Assembly: GCF_003443535.1 (NCBI RefSeq) | Contig: NZ_CP031946.1 | Coordinates: 930,001 to 994,000 of the forward strand | DNA length: 64,000 nt | Direction of reading: 5' to 3' | Source of the DNA: Ruegeria sp. AD91A | GTDB taxonomy: Bacteria > Pseudomonadota > Alphaproteobacteria > Rhodobacterales > Rhodobacteraceae | In this document: piece after piece, positions 49,361 through 58,899 of the stretch | Numbering within the stretch: position 1 is the first letter of the stretch | Layout: every line of letters begins with the position of its first letter | Notes under the pieces: generated by a model | Told to the model about the DNA's origin: nothing | Database searches by the model: none | Seen by the model: only the letters and a program-made list of their open reading frames with translations | Position numbers and translations under genes: made by a program

Positions 49361-49788
49361 CACGTTCTGTTCTGTGTGCCGTTGATATCAGCAACGGCGA
49401 GATTGATGCGCCGGTCCTGAATAAAGCAGCTGCGCTGGCGGATATGGAAGGGGCGCAACTTGACGTCGTGACCGTGTTGCCTGATTTCGGGGAAAGCTGG
49501 GTGTCGGGTTTTTTTGAATCCGGTTTTCACGACAAGGCATTGGAGGAAGCGCAAGCCAAGCTGACTGCGCTGTGCGTATCGACCCTGAGTGCTGAGCGAA
49601 ACAAAAAAATCCGCCATGTCGTAGCGACGGGAACAGCCTATCAGGAGATCCTGAAAACGGCCGAAAGCGCCGATTCCGACCTGATCGTGATCGGTGCTCA
49701 CAAACCGGACTTCAAGGATTACCTGCTTGGTCCGAACGCCGCGCGCGTGGTGCGGCATTCCAACGTTTCCGTTTACGTGGTGCGCTGA
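49357..49788 (+). CDS. UspA-family universal stress protein linked to the TRAP transporter
   Basis: The 143-residue product has the Usp fold: VLCAVDIS at the start and GAHKPDFKDYLLGPNAARVVRHS near the end, the G-2x-G-9x-G-type ATP-binding pattern in modified form. TRAP-linked Usp proteins such as TeaD bind ATP and tune the transporter. It is translationally coupled to the permease, so a regulatory role at this transporter is a sound inference. Confidence 0.9.
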   Translation: MTRSVLCAVDISNGEIDAPVLNKAAALADMEGAQLDVVTVLPDFGESWVSGFFESGFHDKALEEAQAKLTALCVSTLSAERNKKIRHVVATGTAYQEILKTAESADSDLIVIGAHKPDFKDYLLGPNAARVVRHSNVSVYVVR

Positions 49789-49826
49789 CCGCGAAATCAT
49801 ATCCAGTACGCAACTGTGTTGAAACG

Positions 49827-49850
49827 CCGACGGCAGTCCGCTGCCGTCGG
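49827..49850. terminator. Hairpin between the TRAP operon and the AttH-like gene
   Basis: A 10-bp perfect stem (49827-49836 with 49841-49850) with loop TCCG lies between two convergent units. There is no T-run on either side, so termination is likely but not certain. Confidence 0.55.
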
Positions 49851-49882
49851 ATAGTTCAGGAAGCATCTGTGCAGCAGCTGTT

Positions 49883-50923
49883 TCAGTAGCCTGTCATTTC
49901 CAGATAACCAACGCCTTCGTGGCTGCCTGTGACTGTAACCGGGCCTTCCCAGTATTCGAAACGCGTACCCATCCACGCGTCTGGCGTCAGGGCAGTTACC
50001 GCGACGTCTATGCCTCGACTTGAAAGCAGGACGCGCCACTGCGTCGGGACTTCGCGCCCGGCGACCTGATTGGTCGCAAGCGGCTCAAGCCTGACGGATC
50101 CGTTGGGGATCGCCTCGGTACTGCCGTCTGAATTGATCCATGTGGCCGAAGTAAAATCGCCACGACCGCCGCGCAGGCGAAAGGCCATCAGTTTGTCTCC
50201 GTCCTCAAAGCTGAGAGAAAACCAATCCCAGCCGGTTTGATCCTCGGCCAAGGGTTGCGAAGACCATTCCCGGTCCAGCCAGCCCTTACCAGTGACGCGC
50301 ATATCACCGTCCGGCAGATGCAGAACGCCCTCAACTGAGTAGAAGGGCTGCGAATAATAATAGCTGGCCTGCCCGTTGGCTGATTTGACCGAATGGCCGG
50401 CGTTGCCGTGAAACACCAACGGGCCTCGTGCCGTCAGCGCAAGATCATACCCGAACTCTGTGCCGTTTGCTGTCAGGGTCAGGGTGTCAAGATCCGGTCC
50501 GGCCATGCGCCATTCGTCGATCCAGGCCTCGAACGGTTGCGCCGTAACACCTGCCTGCCCGATCCCCCCACGCGACAGGCGTTCAGCAAAGTAGTGGGCT
50601 TTGGGCGTGGTGGCCGCCGCATGGCCCATCCAGATTTGCGGGCTTTGCCAGCCATCAGCTTCAAACGGTTTCAGGGCGGACCGAAAAAGGGTCCATTGAA
50701 TGCCATAGTCGCGCCCGTCTTCGCCTTTGAGGTTGGCCGTTAGATACCACCACTCGATCCTATAGGCGGGATGAGGTCCATGATCTTTGGGAAAGTCGAA
50801 TTCGAACCCCGCCTGTGGTATCCCGAATCCTTCGGCCAATCCTCCAAGACCAGCATAGCCCTGTGCCCAAAGCGGCGATGGGCACAGAAGCGCAAGAATG
50901 ACCAAAAGGGCTTTAACGTTCAT
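49883..50923 (-). CDS. AttH/CrtC-like lipocalin-type secreted protein
   Basis: The 346-residue product has a signal peptide (about 1-20, ending LWA) and two lipocalin-like beta domains with RIEWWYLTANLKG, GQASYYYSQPFYSVEG and KGWLDREWSSQPL, the carotenoid 1,2-hydratase-like (AttH/CrtC) pattern. AttH in Agrobacterium lies in an ABC-exporter operon of the same make-up. The role is unknown; lipid or hydrophobic-molecule handling in the periplasm is inferred. Its start overlaps the FtsX gene end by 11 nt. Confidence 0.88.
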   Translation of the reverse strand: MNVKALLVILALLCPSPLWAQGYAGLGGLAEGFGIPQAGFEFDFPKDHGPHPAYRIEWWYLTANLKGEDGRDYGIQWTLFRSALKPFEADGWQSPQIWMGHAAATTPKAHYFAERLSRGGIGQAGVTAQPFEAWIDEWRMAGPDLDTLTLTANGTEFGYDLALTARGPLVFHGNAGHSVKSANGQASYYYSQPFYSVEGVLHLPDGDMRVTGKGWLDREWSSQPLAEDQTGWDWFSLSFEDGDKLMAFRLRGGRGDFTSATWINSDGSTEAIPNGSVRLEPLATNQVAGREVPTQWRVLLSSRGIDVAVTALTPDAWMGTRFEYWEGPVTVTGSHEGVGYLEMTGY

Positions 50924-53327
50924 TGGCGAACACTCTCAGCAGATCGGCAGGGGGCAGACGCAACATACGCAGCGCGGGCAGGGTGGCGGCAATCAGGGCG
51001 GCCAGCAGGGTCAGCAGGAACAGCCAGAGCCAATCCCACGGGAAGACGAACATCGGTAGCCGCCAGCCAAAGGCCTGTACATTGATCACTGCCAAAAGAA
51101 CCCAGGCAAGGATCAGACCCAGCGGCAGTGCCAGACAAGCGGTCAGAGCGGCAAGCAACACGCTGCGCAGCAGCTCCAGCTGTGCCAATTGGGTCCGGTT
51201 CAGCCCCAGTGCCCAAACCGGGGCGATTTGCGGCAAACGTTGTGTCCACAAGGTCAGCAAGCTTGTAAGTATGGCAAAACCTGCAACGCCCAAGGTCAGG
51301 ATATTCAACGCGGAAGTGACGACAAAGGTTTTCTCGAAGATTGCCAGCGATTGAGCCTTCATGGCGGCCTGCTGAACCACGGCCTGACGCGGCAGGGCGA
51401 AACGGTCCCGCAAGGTTTGCGCCATTTCACTCGCCTGCTCGGGGTTCAAACGGATGCCAAACCGTCGGGTCTCTGCCCCCGGCGCGATGCGGTCAAGCTG
51501 GGCCATCGAAACAATGGCTTGCCCGGTCGGGTTTCCATAATCCGAATACACCCCGGCTATGGTCAACGCGTGATCCGGGGATAGCGTCAGCGTATCTCCG
51601 GGCCAGAGGTTCGCGCGCCGTGCCAGTTGTTCGTTGATCAGAATCGCGTCTCCGGCCATGACGTCGTCCCAGACGCTCGCGGTTGCCGAAATCAAGGGCC
51701 AGTGCTGCCGATAGGCCGGATCATCTACGACCCCGTACAAGAACAATGGTCCTGTCTCGAGCGACAGTTCCACGTTGCGAATTGGCAGGATGGCGTCGAC
51801 CTGTGGTCGCAGCCACTCGGTGATCTCGCGCCCTTGTTCTTCGTCACGGACGGTCAGGTAGAGCTCCGAAGTCAGGCGTTGGTCGAGCCAGCCGACAAAG
51901 GTCAGCCGGAAACTTGAAACCATTGTGCCCACACCGATATTTGCTGCAAGCGCAAGCAACAGGGCCATCAGAGCAAGAGACAGCCCGGGCAATTGTGCAC
52001 GCATGTCGGCCCAGACCCACTGCGCCACGGCACCGCGTGCCCTGTGGGAAAAGACAGAAAGCGCGAAGGTCAGAAGCGATGGTAACAAAAGGGCAGCACC
52101 GGTCAGCAACCCGGCCAACAGAATGAAGCCGGCCACCAATCCACCGATGCCGAGATAGGCGATAGTACCTCCGGCGATCAGTGCCACGCCAAGTAAACCT
52201 GCCAGATGGCGTGCGCCCGCGTTGTCCTGCCAGGCTTGGACACCAGGCCCTGCCAGCAGAGGCATACGAGATAATCGCCACAGCGCATGGCCACTGGCGA
52301 TCAGGGTGCCGAAGAGTGCCATGGCGATCCCGGCAAATACCCAATGCGGATGCATCGTCAATTCTCCGGTCACAGGGGCACCGTACAGGCCGCGCAGGGT
52401 CGCGGCGACATCGGGCAACAACGCTCCGGCCAGAAAGAAACCAAGCAGCAACCCCATGAATCCACCGATCAGGGCCAGAACCGTCAGCTCAGTCAGGATC
52501 AAAAAGACCAGCCGCTGCATGGAAACACCCAGCGCGCGCAATGTGCGGATCATGCCGCGGCGTTGGGCAAAGGCCAGCCCGACAGTACCGTTCACGATGA
52601 ACAGGCCAACGGCAAAGGATAACAGACCAAAGGCAGACAGGTTCAGGTGAAAACTGTCCGTCAATCGTGCGGTATCGACTTGCGAGGAGGGGCCGGAGCG
52701 CTCCAGTTCAGGTGCGATCTCGGTCAGGGGGGGGCGATTACGCGGTTGATTGGGCAGGACAATGAGGCGCGAAATCAAACCGGGTTGGTTCAGCAAGGTT
52801 TCCGCTACGCCGATATCTGTCAGAATAACATCAGGGGGCAGCGCCGTGGTGAACGAAACTGGAGGAAGGTTGCTTTGGTCGCGGAACAGAGGCGCGAGTT
52901 CTTCCGCGATCAGGAGGCGCCCTGGAGCGGTCAGCATGTCAGCGGGCTCGGGCGGCGCGACGCTTTGCTCTGCCTCGGTCATAGCTGGCAAGGCGGGGTA
53001 GGCGACCATGTCCACGCCCATCAGACGCAAAGTGCGGCCTGCGATCCGATAGGGGCCTTCCAGAACGGCCGCTACCTGCCAGCCTGAGCGACGCAGATCA
53101 ACGTAACGAGTGACCGGGATCAAACCAGATGGATCGTGCAGTTCGTCGAACTGCCCAAGGGCGAGTTGCGCGTTGGCCCGGGCATAGCTTACACGTGCTT
53201 CGGCATTGATGGCCTGAACCGCGGACCAAAGACCCGTGGCCAACGCGATGCCTGTCAAAAGCGTCGCAAGTTGCAACCAGTGCACCCGCCAATGTGACAT
53301 CAAAGCCTGAATGATGGCAGTTGTCAT
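50913..53327 (-). CDS. FtsX-family ABC transporter permease
   Basis: From the ATG at 53327 (overlapping the ATPase stop by ATGA) the 804-residue product has two FtsX/MacB-type permease cores (about 225-360 and 670-795), an extra set of helices between, and large periplasmic loops. Proteins of this class, as in MacB and LolCE, do not pump across the membrane but move substrates from the outer leaflet or periplasm. With its ATPase and AttH-like partner it forms a three-gene system. Confidence 0.9.
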   Translation of the reverse strand: MTTAIIQALMSHWRVHWLQLATLLTGIALATGLWSAVQAINAEARVSYARANAQLALGQFDELHDPSGLIPVTRYVDLRRSGWQVAAVLEGPYRIAGRTLRLMGVDMVAYPALPAMTEAEQSVAPPEPADMLTAPGRLLIAEELAPLFRDQSNLPPVSFTTALPPDVILTDIGVAETLLNQPGLISRLIVLPNQPRNRPPLTEIAPELERSGPSSQVDTARLTDSFHLNLSAFGLLSFAVGLFIVNGTVGLAFAQRRGMIRTLRALGVSMQRLVFLILTELTVLALIGGFMGLLLGFFLAGALLPDVAATLRGLYGAPVTGELTMHPHWVFAGIAMALFGTLIASGHALWRLSRMPLLAGPGVQAWQDNAGARHLAGLLGVALIAGGTIAYLGIGGLVAGFILLAGLLTGAALLLPSLLTFALSVFSHRARGAVAQWVWADMRAQLPGLSLALMALLLALAANIGVGTMVSSFRLTFVGWLDQRLTSELYLTVRDEEQGREITEWLRPQVDAILPIRNVELSLETGPLFLYGVVDDPAYRQHWPLISATASVWDDVMAGDAILINEQLARRANLWPGDTLTLSPDHALTIAGVYSDYGNPTGQAIVSMAQLDRIAPGAETRRFGIRLNPEQASEMAQTLRDRFALPRQAVVQQAAMKAQSLAIFEKTFVVTSALNILTLGVAGFAILTSLLTLWTQRLPQIAPVWALGLNRTQLAQLELLRSVLLAALTACLALPLGLILAWVLLAVINVQAFGWRLPMFVFPWDWLWLFLLTLLAALIAATLPALRMLRLPPADLLRVFANER

Positions 53328-53971
53328 TGGATGCGACCACCGCATAGCTGGACGTTTCGATCCAAGCGGGCCGCTATCTGTTGGGAATGGGTGACCAACA
53401 GAAGTGCTGCGCCGGTATCGGCCACCAGTGCCAACATCAGATCCAGTACTTTTGCGCTGGCGGTTTCATCCAGATTGCCCGTGGGCTCATCCGCCAGCAG
53501 CAGTTTCGGGCGCGCAGCCATCGCACGACCAATCGCCACCCGTTGCTGTTGCCCGCCGGAGAGGTTTTCGGGATATCGGTCCAAAAGATCCGACAGGCCC
53601 AGACGTTCGATCAGCTGTGCGGTCCACCCAGCATCTTCGGAACCGGCAAGGCGGGCATGAAACGAGAGGTTTTGCGCAACGGTCAGGGATGGGATCAGGT
53701 TGAACTGCTGAAACACCAGCGAGACCTGCCTGCGCCTCAACTCGGCCCGACCGGCATCGTCCAAAGGGGACAGAGGCGTACCGTTCAAAGTGATTTCACC
53801 GCTGTCGAAACAGTCGAGTGCAGCGGCAAGGTTTAACAGAGTGCTTTTGCCACTGCCGCTTTCTCCGGTCAGGGCCAGAGTTTGCCCGTGATCTAGGGTC
53901 AGCGACACGTCACGCAGAACCGGACGCCCGCCGGGATAGGTTTTCTGAACACGGTCGATGGTCAACAGCAT
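53324..53971 (-). CDS. ABC transporter ATP-binding protein (LolD/MacB-type)
   Basis: From the ATG at 53971 (AAAGG upstream) the 215-residue product has Walker A GESGSGKST, the signature LSGGQQQR, Walker B LLLADEPTGNLDE and the switch His in VTHS. This subtype pairs with FtsX-type permeases. It is the first gene of the unit ATPase, permease, AttH-like. Confidence 0.95.
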   Translation of the reverse strand: MLLTIDRVQKTYPGGRPVLRDVSLTLDHGQTLALTGESGSGKSTLLNLAAALDCFDSGEITLNGTPLSPLDDAGRAELRRRQVSLVFQQFNLIPSLTVAQNLSFHARLAGSEDAGWTAQLIERLGLSDLLDRYPENLSGGQQQRVAIGRAMAARPKLLLADEPTGNLDETASAKVLDLMLALVADTGAALLLVTHSQQIAARLDRNVQLCGGRIQ

Positions 53972-54134
53972 GATCTGGCCTTTTTCTTCCAAGGATGTGC
54001 AACGGAATTCCAAACTGTCCAGTGCGGACCCGCACCCGGTTCCATTCGCCGCAGGTTGTCATCACGAGCGTCGGGGTTGTGCCCTGCACCTCAAAGGGTC
54101 ATTCTGCCCGGACGGTCCACTATCGTAAATCAGG

Positions 54135-54578
54135 ATGAAAAACATGACGTTGCTGCATCAGATCGTTTTGGGCAGTACTTTTCTGGCGCTCTGCTTCGTG
54201 GTCGAGATTCTTTTGTTAACCTGGTGTACTGTCACGATCATTAAACGAGATGAGAAATGGTCCGCCAAAGGAGTGTTTTTCGCAACGGCAGCACCGATCG
54301 CAGTGTCTTTGGCGTTTATCGTTGCCACGCATACGATTCAGGTCTGGATCTGGGCCATCGTATGGGTGTTGCTTGAGGTTTTGCCGGATTGGAACTCGGC
54401 CATCTATTTCTCGTTGGTGACGTTTACCACTCTGGGATACGGCGATATCGTTTTGGGCGAAGGTTTGCGTATCTTCGGATCCTTTGCCTCGGTTGCAGGT
54501 CTTTTGGCTTTTGGTCTGTCGACCGCTTATCTGGTGGCGATGATGACGCGCGTCTTTCAGGAGAAATTCTTTTCCTAA
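54135..54578 (+). CDS. Potassium-channel-like membrane protein
   Basis: The 147-residue product has about four hydrophobic helices and the selectivity filter TTLGYGD (98-104) between the last two, as in ion-channel family PF07885. It is shorter than most channels and has no regulatory domain. The K-selective filter is intact, so potassium conduction is likely. Its stop overlaps the convergent cardiolipin synthase gene by 4 nt. Confidence 0.88.
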   Translation: MKNMTLLHQIVLGSTFLALCFVVEILLLTWCTVTIIKRDEKWSAKGVFFATAAPIAVSLAFIVATHTIQVWIWAIVWVLLEVLPDWNSAIYFSLVTFTTLGYGDIVLGEGLRIFGSFASVAGLLAFGLSTAYLVAMMTRVFQEKFFS

Positions 54579-55987
54579 AGGATTGGCGCAAACAACCGCG
54601 CCAAGGGGGCGCCAAACCGGATATACGGTGGTTGCTGGATCAAACTGCGCGTCAATTCATAGCTTGCCTCGAAATCCGCACGCAGCATGTGATCAACAGC
54701 CAGCGCTGCGCGAGAATCGAAAAACAGGGCCATCGCCTCAAAGTTCAGCCGGAAGGACCGGTTGTCCAGATTTGTCGTGCCGACCGCGGCCAGCGTGTCG
54801 TCAACCACCAACACCTTCTGATGCATGAAGCCTTCCGTATAACGGAACACACGCACGCCGCAGTCGCGGATTTCGTCGAAATAGGCAAAAGCAGCCAGCC
54901 AGGGTAGCCGATGGTCAATCACATCCGGGACAAGGATACGAACGTCCACCCCGCGCATCGCTGCATGTTGCAGGGCGGTCATGACGTCGATGTCTGGCAC
55001 AAAATAGGGCGATGCGATCCACAATCTTTCTTTCGCCTCGGCGATTGCCGAAAAGAACATCATGGCGCCGGTTTCGGTTTCGTCTCCGGGTCCGGTGGCC
55101 ACCAATAGGGCATTCATGTCTTGCTCGGCCACGCTACCTGCCCAGTCGAGGTCATCAATCAGGTCTTCATCACGGGCCCAATGCCAGTCTTCGGTGAAGA
55201 TGAGCTGCAATTGCCGGACGATGTGGCCGGTCATTTTGATATGCGTGTCGCGCCAATGGCCGAAATGCGGGTCTTCTCCCAGATATTCAACGCCCACGTT
55301 GTGACCGCCGATAAAACCTGTTTCACCGTCGATAATGACGGTTTTGCGGTGATTTCGGTAATTCAGCTGAAACCGGAAATTCGGGCCGCGTTGACGGCGA
55401 GGGTCGGCCACGTCAATTCCCGCATCGCGCATCGTGTCCAGGTAGGTGCTTGGCAACCCATAGCTGCCGACAGCATCGATCATGAAACGGACATGCACCC
55501 CACGTTTTGCGGCCTCGATCAGCTTAGTCTGAAGCTTGCGGCCCAGCGCGTCGTCTCGGACGATGTAGAACTGGATCAGGATATAGTTCTTGGCCTCGTC
55601 TATCGCCTCGAAAATGGCGTCAAACGTTGCCTGACCATCGATCAGGAGCTGTGCTCCATTGCCGCTGGATACCGGAAGGTGGGCCAGAAACTCGAATGGT
55701 CGTGGATTGATCGGCATCGTGGACGAATCAGGTCGGGAATAGTCGGCAAAGGTCTTGATCCCTTCGACGACCCGTTCGCTTTGCTGGCGCGAGATGCGAT
55801 AGCCGCGAAACCTGTGGTGCCCCAGAAACAGGTACATCGGCACCGCAAAGAATGGCGCCGATACCAAAAAGACCACCCAGCCAACGGCTCCTTGTGGGGT
55901 GCGCGCGGTTTGTGCAGCGCGCACCGAAAACACAAATGCAGTTGCATATAGCGAAAAAACAAAGATGGATACAAGCAATGTCCACAT
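54575..55987 (-). CDS. cls: Cardiolipin synthase (phospholipase D family)
   Basis: From the ATG at 55987 the 470-residue product has two N-terminal helices (about 3-22 and 35-55) and two HKD motifs, NHRKTVIIDG (about 220-229) and MHQKVLVVDD (about 400-409), as in ClsA-type enzymes that join two phosphatidylglycerols into cardiolipin. It follows the HAD gene by 23 nt on the same strand. Confidence 0.93.
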   Translation of the reverse strand: MWTLLVSIFVFSLYATAFVFSVRAAQTARTPQGAVGWVVFLVSAPFFAVPMYLFLGHHRFRGYRISRQQSERVVEGIKTFADYSRPDSSTMPINPRPFEFLAHLPVSSGNGAQLLIDGQATFDAIFEAIDEAKNYILIQFYIVRDDALGRKLQTKLIEAAKRGVHVRFMIDAVGSYGLPSTYLDTMRDAGIDVADPRRQRGPNFRFQLNYRNHRKTVIIDGETGFIGGHNVGVEYLGEDPHFGHWRDTHIKMTGHIVRQLQLIFTEDWHWARDEDLIDDLDWAGSVAEQDMNALLVATGPGDETETGAMMFFSAIAEAKERLWIASPYFVPDIDVMTALQHAAMRGVDVRILVPDVIDHRLPWLAAFAYFDEIRDCGVRVFRYTEGFMHQKVLVVDDTLAAVGTTNLDNRSFRLNFEAMALFFDSRAALAVDHMLRADFEASYELTRSLIQQPPYIRFGAPLARLFAPIL

Positions 55988-56010
55988 GGGCGGTAAGTCT
56001 TTCGGGCCGT

Positions 56011-57000
56011 TCAGTTTCCTCCAGTGTAGACCCGCGACCAATCTTTCGCCATATCGACGATGACCCAGCCTTTGTCCGGCCCCTGATCCAGACCGTCAAC
56101 CAACCGCCCAATCGGGCTTTCCCGATCATAGGCCCATTCCCGCTCGGCATCCGTATGGTGGATCAGAACCGCCAGCCGTGGCCCGTCGCCCGAGGTTGTC
56201 CAGTCCAGCATGGCGAAATCTCCATCTGAATTTCCTCCGGCCAGAATGGGGCGTTTGCCGATTGTGCGTTCGATGTTGATGGGTTTGCCTTCCTTGTCGT
56301 CGATGAAGGCAATCCCGGGGGCCTTGACGACAGTCGGGACGCCGTCGACATCTTCGAAGGTCGAATTTCCATAGGTGCCCAGAATCTGTTCCGGCGGGAT
56401 GCCATAGGCCTGTTCCGCAAAGACCCGCATGAAGTGAATGCCGCCGCCCGAGACAATATAGGTCTTGAACCCTTCGTCCCGCAGATAGCGCAACAGCTCG
56501 ACCATGGGCTGATAGGTCATCTGGTCATAAGGCAATCCGGTGTCCGGGTGACTGGCTTCGGCCAGCCATTGCGCGACTGCTGCCTGAAACGCCTCGACAG
56601 TGGTTCCGGAATGCGATGCGTTGACGACTTCGATCAAAGCATCGTGACCGCCTTGAAGAACGGTCGCAAGATCACCTTCGGCAGCGGCTTTCAAAGCAGG
56701 TGTGGACAGGATCGAAGGATCCTGTTCCGCCAGCTCAGAAAGCCTGTCCATGGCGAAAATGAACTGGAAATACACCGGCTGTTCAGCCCAGAGTGTTCCG
56801 TCATTGTCGAATACTGCGATCCGGGCTGCCGGGGTTACATAGCTTGCGTTTTCAGGGTCCGTCACCGCCTCGACAAATTCAACGATACGGTCCCGCGTTT
56901 CCGAGACCGCCCATGAGGGCAGCGGATCTGCGGATGCCGTGACGCTTGCAAATCCATTCAGTACGACTGCAACAGCCAATGCTAGGGGCGCTCTTGTCAT
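56011..57000 (-). CDS. HAD-family phosphatase with signal peptide
   Basis: From the ATG at 57000 (GAAGGA upstream) the 329-residue product has a signal peptide (about 1-24, ending SAD) and HAD motif I as AVFDNDGTLW, motif II VSGGG and motif IV GGNSDGDFAML. The family acts on phosphate esters; export makes it a periplasmic phosphatase. It stands between the sulfatase and cardiolipin synthase genes, which is a common pairing with sulfatases in marine bacteria (inferred). Confidence 0.88.
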   Translation of the reverse strand: MTRAPLALAVAVVLNGFASVTASADPLPSWAVSETRDRIVEFVEAVTDPENASYVTPAARIAVFDNDGTLWAEQPVYFQFIFAMDRLSELAEQDPSILSTPALKAAAEGDLATVLQGGHDALIEVVNASHSGTTVEAFQAAVAQWLAEASHPDTGLPYDQMTYQPMVELLRYLRDEGFKTYIVSGGGIHFMRVFAEQAYGIPPEQILGTYGNSTFEDVDGVPTVVKAPGIAFIDDKEGKPINIERTIGKRPILAGGNSDGDFAMLDWTTSGDGPRLAVLIHHTDAEREWAYDRESPIGRLVDGLDQGPDKGWVIVDMAKDWSRVYTGGN

Positions 57001-57053
57001 GGCTTGTTTCCTTCGACGCATGTTTTGGTAAAAATACCGTTGTCAAAACAAGA

Positions 57054-57084
57054 AACCCGCAGCGCCGTTCAGGTGCTGCGGGTT
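57054..57084 (-). terminator. Terminator after the arylsulfatase gene
   Basis: A 10-bp perfect stem (57054-57063 with 57075-57084) with an 11-nt loop is followed on the minus strand by TCTTGTTTT. It lies 15 nt past the sulfatase stop and would limit readthrough into the HAD gene. Confidence 0.75.
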
Positions 57085-57098
57085 CAGGTGTCGCGAAT

Positions 57099-58700
57099 TT
57101 ACTTGGAGCCGACCTGACTGAAGATCTTGTCCTTGGCGTCGCCAATCGTAAAGCTGCCCGGCTTCTGACGCGGAGGGAACTCTTCGAATGTTTCCAGGAA
57201 CTTGCCCACATATTCTGCCGCAGGCAGCAGCAAATAAACACGGTCTATATACCAATCCCAATAGGTGTTGGAAGTGATATTGGCCCGCTCGTACGGATCG
57301 CGGCGAAGGTTGAAGAGCAACGGAATACGCAGTTCGGTCCAGGGCTCAGCCCAGGCTTGCAAAGTCTGCGGATAGCGGTGCTCAAGAAACACTGCTTTCC
57401 AGTCATCATACCGCAACGCAGTCAGGTCACCATCGTCAGAGAAGTAGAAAATCTCGTGACGCGGGCCTTCATCTGTTTCACCGGTCAAGTAAGGCAGGAA
57501 GTTGTATCCATCCAAATGCACTTTGTAGTCTCGTCCGCCGCCAACTTCGGCTACGGTGATCCCTTCAAGCAGCTGTTCCTTGATGTCTGGATTTCCCGCA
57601 ACCGCCAAATAGGTCGGCAACCAGTCCATGTGATGCATGATCTCGTTGCTGACCGAGCCGGCGTCGATTTTGCCGGGCCAGCGTACCATTGACGGAACAC
57701 GCCAACCGCCTTCGTAGTTGGTGTTCTTTTCACCACGGAACGGTGTCATTGCCGCATCCGGCCAAGTGTTCATGTGCGGGCCGTTGTCGGTGGAATAATG
57801 TACGATCGTGTTATCCGCGATCCCAAGTTCATCCAGCAGGGCAAGGAACTGGCCGATATGCATGTCATGCTCGATCATACCTGCTTGGTATTCATCCATA
57901 TGCTTGCCGGCGATTTCGTCGGCTTTCGTGCGCATTTCGTCTTTGACATGAGTACGGAAGTGCATTCTGGTGCCCGACCACCAAACAAACCACGGAACAC
58001 CTTCTTCCGTTTTGCGCGTAATGAAGTCGAGCGCGGCCGCAACCGTTTCGTCATCCACCGTTTCCATGCGCTTTTTGGTCAACGGGCCGGTGTCTTCGAT
58101 CATCCCGTCAGCACTGGATTTTATGACCCCGCGCGGACCGAACCGTTCGCGGAATTCCGGGTTTTGGGGGTAGTCTTCGTTTTCAGGCTCTTCCTCGGCG
58201 TTCAGGTGGTAGAGATTTCCGAAAAATTCATCAAACCCATGATTGGTCGGCAACATCTCGTCCCGATCGCCCAAGTGGTTCTTACCAAACTGACCGGTTG
58301 CATAGCCTTGAGCTTTTAGTAGGCCGGCAATCGTTGGATCTTCAACCTGCATGCCCTCTTTTGCGCCTGGCAAACCAACTTTGGACAATCCGGTACGGAA
58401 CACAGACTGGCCCATGATGAACGAGGACCGACCAGCCGTGCAGGATTGTTCACCGTAATAATCGGTAAAGATCATGCCTTCTTTGGCAACCCTGTCGATA
58501 TTGGGTGTCTGATATCCCATCAGACCCATGGTATAAGCCGAGATGTTGGATTGACCGATATCGTCGCCCCATATCACAAGAATATTGGGCTTTTGATCCT
58601 GCGCCCAGGCGGGCACGGCAAGGGCAACAGTTACGGTCGCCACTGCGAACCGGCGCAGTGTTCTGCGCCAATTATCTGCAATCATTCGTGGAGATGACAT
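57099..58700 (-). CDS. Secreted arylsulfatase-type sulfatase
   Basis: The 533-residue product has a signal peptide (about 10-33, ending AWA), the metal motif IWGDDIG (D46-D47) and the formylglycine site C87-T-A-G-R91 in SCTAGRSS, matching the C-x-A/P-x-R rule for conversion by formylglycine-generating enzyme. Later motifs include FGKNHLGD and STDNGPHMNTWPD. It should cleave sulfate esters in the periplasm; the substrate is unknown. AGGAG lies five bases before the ATG. It is divergent from the Crp/Fnr gene. Confidence 0.93.
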   Translation of the reverse strand: MSSPRMIADNWRRTLRRFAVATVTVALAVPAWAQDQKPNILVIWGDDIGQSNISAYTMGLMGYQTPNIDRVAKEGMIFTDYYGEQSCTAGRSSFIMGQSVFRTGLSKVGLPGAKEGMQVEDPTIAGLLKAQGYATGQFGKNHLGDRDEMLPTNHGFDEFFGNLYHLNAEEEPENEDYPQNPEFRERFGPRGVIKSSADGMIEDTGPLTKKRMETVDDETVAAALDFITRKTEEGVPWFVWWSGTRMHFRTHVKDEMRTKADEIAGKHMDEYQAGMIEHDMHIGQFLALLDELGIADNTIVHYSTDNGPHMNTWPDAAMTPFRGEKNTNYEGGWRVPSMVRWPGKIDAGSVSNEIMHHMDWLPTYLAVAGNPDIKEQLLEGITVAEVGGGRDYKVHLDGYNFLPYLTGETDEGPRHEIFYFSDDGDLTALRYDDWKAVFLEHRYPQTLQAWAEPWTELRIPLLFNLRRDPYERANITSNTYWDWYIDRVYLLLPAAEYVGKFLETFEEFPPRQKPGSFTIGDAKDKIFSQVGSK

Positions 58701-58821
58701 GAAGTGCTCCTGATTAATCGAGTCTTAACGACCCTGAAACGTGAAGTTTACTTGAAGCCGCTAGCTTATACTTTGAAGCTGCAAGCAAGTTGTTGATTGC
58801 CCGAATAAAAAACAGATACTT

Positions 58822-58836
58822 GTTCGAGCAGCGAAC
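58822..58836. promoter_or_regulatory. Inverted repeat GTTCG-N5-CGAAC in the sulfatase/Crp divergent region
   Basis: A perfect 5-bp inverted repeat with a 5-nt spacer sits 64 nt before the regulator start and 122 nt before the sulfatase start. The position suits an operator for the divergent genes, perhaps the site of the Crp/Fnr protein; it does not resemble the classic TGTGA or TTGAT half-sites. Confidence 0.4.
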
Positions 58837-58899
58837 ACAGCTATTTTATGCGATGAAACGTATCGAAAACTTATCATATGATCATTTTGAAAGATACAA

